Made by a program: the position numbers and the translations under genes. The notes below the pieces were generated by a model. That model made no database searches, was not told the DNA's origin, and saw only the letters and a program-made list of their open reading frames with translations. Of a stretch of 6,326 nucleotides of DNA, positions 4,977-6,326 are shown piece by piece (the first letter of the stretch is position 1; every line of letters starts with the position of its first letter). Location: the NCBI GenBank assembly GCA_046496595.1, contig JAWOGU010000724.1:1-6326 (forward strand), given 5' to 3'. Source of the stretch: GCA-2746795 sp046496595 (GTDB lineage: Bacteria; Chloroflexota; Anaerolineae; Promineifilales; Promineifilaceae).

Positions 4977-6056
4977 ATGACCAAAGAAAAAGGTTCTGAC
5001 GATTTTTTGTATACGGATTCCGCGCCGAAAAACCGGCGCAGCCACTCTTTGTTTGGCCCGATTGTCCTTATTGCCATTGGCGTTTTCTTTTTGCTGGTCA
5101 ATCTGGGCATTATCCAGGATTACAGCTTTAACTGGACGGCCGTTTTACAGTTGTGGCCGCTGTTCCTCATTCTCATTGGCGTCAACATCATCGTCAAACA
5201 AGCGCCGCCGCCTGTGGGCAGCCTGTTAAGCGCCCTGGTTGGACTGACCGCCCTTGCCATTTTTGGCTACGTGCTGCTGTTCAGCGACGACAACCCCACG
5301 CTCAGCCGGCTGGGAGTCAGCAATCTTCCCTCAAATTTCCAGACAGAACAGGTTGACTATGCTCCTGGCGACGTCGAATCGGCCACCATCGATATTGACT
5401 TTGGGGCGGTTGGCGGTGACGTGTCGGCATTGTCAGACAGTAACAGCCTCATTGCCGGACAGGTGTCCTACGTGGGCGATCTGATTTTTGAGACCAGCAC
5501 TGCCGCCGGTCACGCCGATGTGGTTTTGTATGAGAAGGGCAACGGGCTATTCTGGTTAAATCCGTCCAACTGGAGCATCAACGGCGCGGATACCCGTTGG
5601 GATTTAGGGCTAAACCCCACTGTTGAAATGGAACTGAGCCTGGATTCCGGCGCCGGTTCGGTAAATTTTGACCTGTCCGCGCTGACATTGAGCTACCTGC
5701 AAATAGACGCCAGCGCTGGCAGCGCCACCGTTGCCCTGCCGGATGGGGTCTATGACGTGAAATATGATCAGGGCGCCGGTTCTTTGACGATGACTTTGCC
5801 GGAAAACGGCCGTCAGACCGTAGAACTTGATGGGGCGGCAGGCAGTATGACCTTGTATTTGCCTGCTTCCATGGCCGCTCGTGTCGAGATCGACAGCGGC
5901 GCCGGCAGCTTCAATCCCGGTCCGCGTCTCACCCAGGTCAGCGGCGACAACAATAAAGAGGGCGTCTGGGTAACGGAAGATTACGAAAACGCCGCTGACA
6001 GCGTGGAGATTATCATCGACATGGGCGCCGGCAGCGTGACAATCCGAGAACCGTAA
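4977..6056 (+). CDS. LiaF-like membrane protein with toast-rack/GAGS-repeat extracytoplasmic domain
   Basis: The product is 359 residues. The N-terminus is polar with basic KNRR (18-21). Three hydrophobic helices follow (about 26-46, 54-73 and 80-102), the first two resembling the paired-helix DUF5668/LiaF membrane region. With a cytoplasmic N-terminus, three helices place residues 103-359 outside the membrane. That domain is rich in short beta-strand-like units built on a GAGS core: 225-228, 247-250 (SAGS), 266-269, 287-290 (AAGS), 308-311 and 350-353. The spacing is 19-22 residues, with the last gap of 42 equal to two units, consistent with the repetitive beta folds called toast-rack/DUF4097-like. 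LiaF proteins in Firmicutes modulate the LiaRS cell-envelope stress system, but no LiaR or LiaS gene is visible here, so a signalling role is inference. There is no signal peptide or lipobox. The gene has its own ribosome binding site and is divergent from the EF-G-like gene. Confidence 0.72.
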   Translation: MTKEKGSDDFLYTDSAPKNRRSHSLFGPIVLIAIGVFFLLVNLGIIQDYSFNWTAVLQLWPLFLILIGVNIIVKQAPPPVGSLLSALVGLTALAIFGYVLLFSDDNPTLSRLGVSNLPSNFQTEQVDYAPGDVESATIDIDFGAVGGDVSALSDSNSLIAGQVSYVGDLIFETSTAAGHADVVLYEKGNGLFWLNPSNWSINGADTRWDLGLNPTVEMELSLDSGAGSVNFDLSALTLSYLQIDASAGSATVALPDGVYDVKYDQGAGSLTMTLPENGRQTVELDGAAGSMTLYLPASMAARVEIDSGAGSFNPGPRLTQVSGDNNKEGVWVTEDYENAADSVEIIIDMGAGSVTIREP

Positions 6057-6082
6057 GGATGTGGAGGTGATGGGGTGAATTT

Positions 6083-6170
6083 GCCACCCTGCCACCTTGC
6101 CACCCTGCCACCTTGCCACCCTGCCACCCTGCCACCCTGCCACTCTGCAACCTTGCTACTCTGCCAAATT
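6083..6170. repeat. 8-bp tandem array (GCCACCCT/GCCACCTT)
   Basis: Units follow each other without gaps. GCCACCCT is at 6083, 6099, 6115, 6123 and 6131, and GCCACCTT at 6091 and 6107. Decayed units follow: GCCACTCT (6139), GCAACCTT (6147), GCTACTCT (6155) and GCCAAATT (6163). The left, nearly perfect part alternates two variants, and decay increases toward sufE. The array fills the spacer between two convergent genes and runs into the 3' end of sufE, whose stop codon lies in a decayed unit. Confidence 0.92.
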
Positions 6171-6326
6171 CTTCATGTGGATTAGCATAGCGCTGATGCC
6201 GTTGAGACGCTGGCCGCTGAGGACATCTTGCAGGCCCATTTGCAGGTAGAATTCATGGGGGACGGCTTTTACTTCGGCGGGCGTCAGGCCAGACAGCCCT
6301 TCTTGCAGAATACGGGCAAAGCCGCT
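6156..6326 (-). CDS. sufE: Cysteine desulfuration protein SufE (C-terminal part)
   Basis: The minus-strand frame is open from the right edge (6326) to TAG (complement of 6156-6158), giving 56 residues. The pattern GLSGLTPAEVKAVP (10-23), EFYLQMGLQDVLS (25-37) and QRLNGISAMLIHMK (39-52) matches the C-terminal part of SufE: a 'G-TP-E' turn, a 'GL-LS--R-NG' segment, then a final helix. SufE accepts a persulfide from the cysteine desulfurase SufS and passes it to the SufBCD scaffold for Fe-S cluster assembly in the cytoplasm. Only the tail is here. The acceptor cysteine lies in the N-terminal part, beyond the window, so activity cannot be judged. A sufS or other suf gene may lie outside the window. 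The last codons and the stop overlap the decayed end of the 8-bp tandem array. Confidence 0.85.
   Translation of the reverse strand, partial: SGFARILQEGLSGLTPAEVKAVPHEFYLQMGLQDVLSGQRLNGISAMLIHMKNLAE

Larger units (their letters stand above)
19..5813. repeat. Dispersed palindrome ACGGCCGT / AACGGCCGTT (nine sites)
   Basis: ACGGCCGT occurs by hand count at 19, 316, 2229, 2451, 3200, 3627, 4884, 5136 and 5806. The full 10-bp AACGGCCGTT is present at 18, 315, 2228, 2450, 3626 and 4883. Eight sites lie in genes of both strands and one between genes. In genes it is read either as Thr-Ala-Val (partial membrane protein, HyuA 658-660 and 732-734, EF-G-like 354-356, LiaF-like 54-56) or as Asn/Tyr-Gly-Arg (HyuA 20-22, EF-G-like 496-498, LiaF-like 277-279). 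Equal base use predicts about 0.1 such octamers in this length. Confidence 0.85.

Noticed and set aside
5610..6143. Minus-strand frame beginning with GWQGG-type repeats
   Set aside because: The repetitive start is only the 8-bp array translated, and the rest is antisense to the LiaF-like gene.
6083..6170. CRISPR array or origin iterons
   Set aside because: Units are 8 bp with no spacers, and there is no DnaA box cluster, AT-rich region or replication gene nearby.

Overview
The window looks like ordinary chromosomal DNA from a moderately GC-rich bacterium. I see two partial genes at the edges, three complete protein genes, and an unusual load of small repeats. The gene set (HyuA-type hydantoinase, a second EF-G paralogue, a LiaF-like 'toast rack' membrane protein, SufE), together with intergenic GCCACCT-type microrepeats, makes me favour a Chloroflexota/Anaerolineae-like genome. 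That is inference and cannot be proven from this window.

Layout. 1-189 (+): C-terminal end of a membrane protein. 190-257: a spacer filled by a heptamer-based hairpin. 258-2495 (+): hydantoinase/oxoprolinase subunit A, interrupted in frame at 1341-1494 by a small non-autonomous element with 12-bp terminal inverted repeats and an 8-bp target duplication. 2496-2626: convergent spacer with heptamer repeats and a two-way terminator. 2627-4693 (-): EF-G-like translational GTPase with a textbook sigma70-type promoter at 4806-4833. 4694-4976: divergent spacer with a long hairpin. 4977-6056 (+): three-helix membrane protein with an extracytoplasmic GAGS-repeat domain. 6057-6155: spacer occupied by an 8-bp tandem array. 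6156-6326 (-): C-terminal part of SufE, running off the right edge.

The genes do not form one pathway. HyuA is ATP-dependent amide-ring hydrolysis, EF-G-like is translation, the LiaF-like protein is envelope-related and SufE is Fe-S cluster assembly. HyuA has no HyuB partner downstream.

The most notable content is repetitive rather than genic. First, the palindromic element inside hyuA is inserted so that element plus target duplication equals 162 bp, exactly 54 codons, and the host protein stays open. This resembles in principle the in-frame palindromic elements of Rickettsia. Second, the palindrome ACGGCCGT occurs nine times in 6.3 kb, six times as the full AACGGCCGTT, in genes on both strands and between genes. 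That makes it a candidate 'highly iterated palindrome' comparable to cyanobacterial HIP1. Third, 7- and 8-bp tandem repeats, often as facing inverted pairs, fill most spacers. I found no CRISPR array, RNA gene, transposase, toxin system or defence system.
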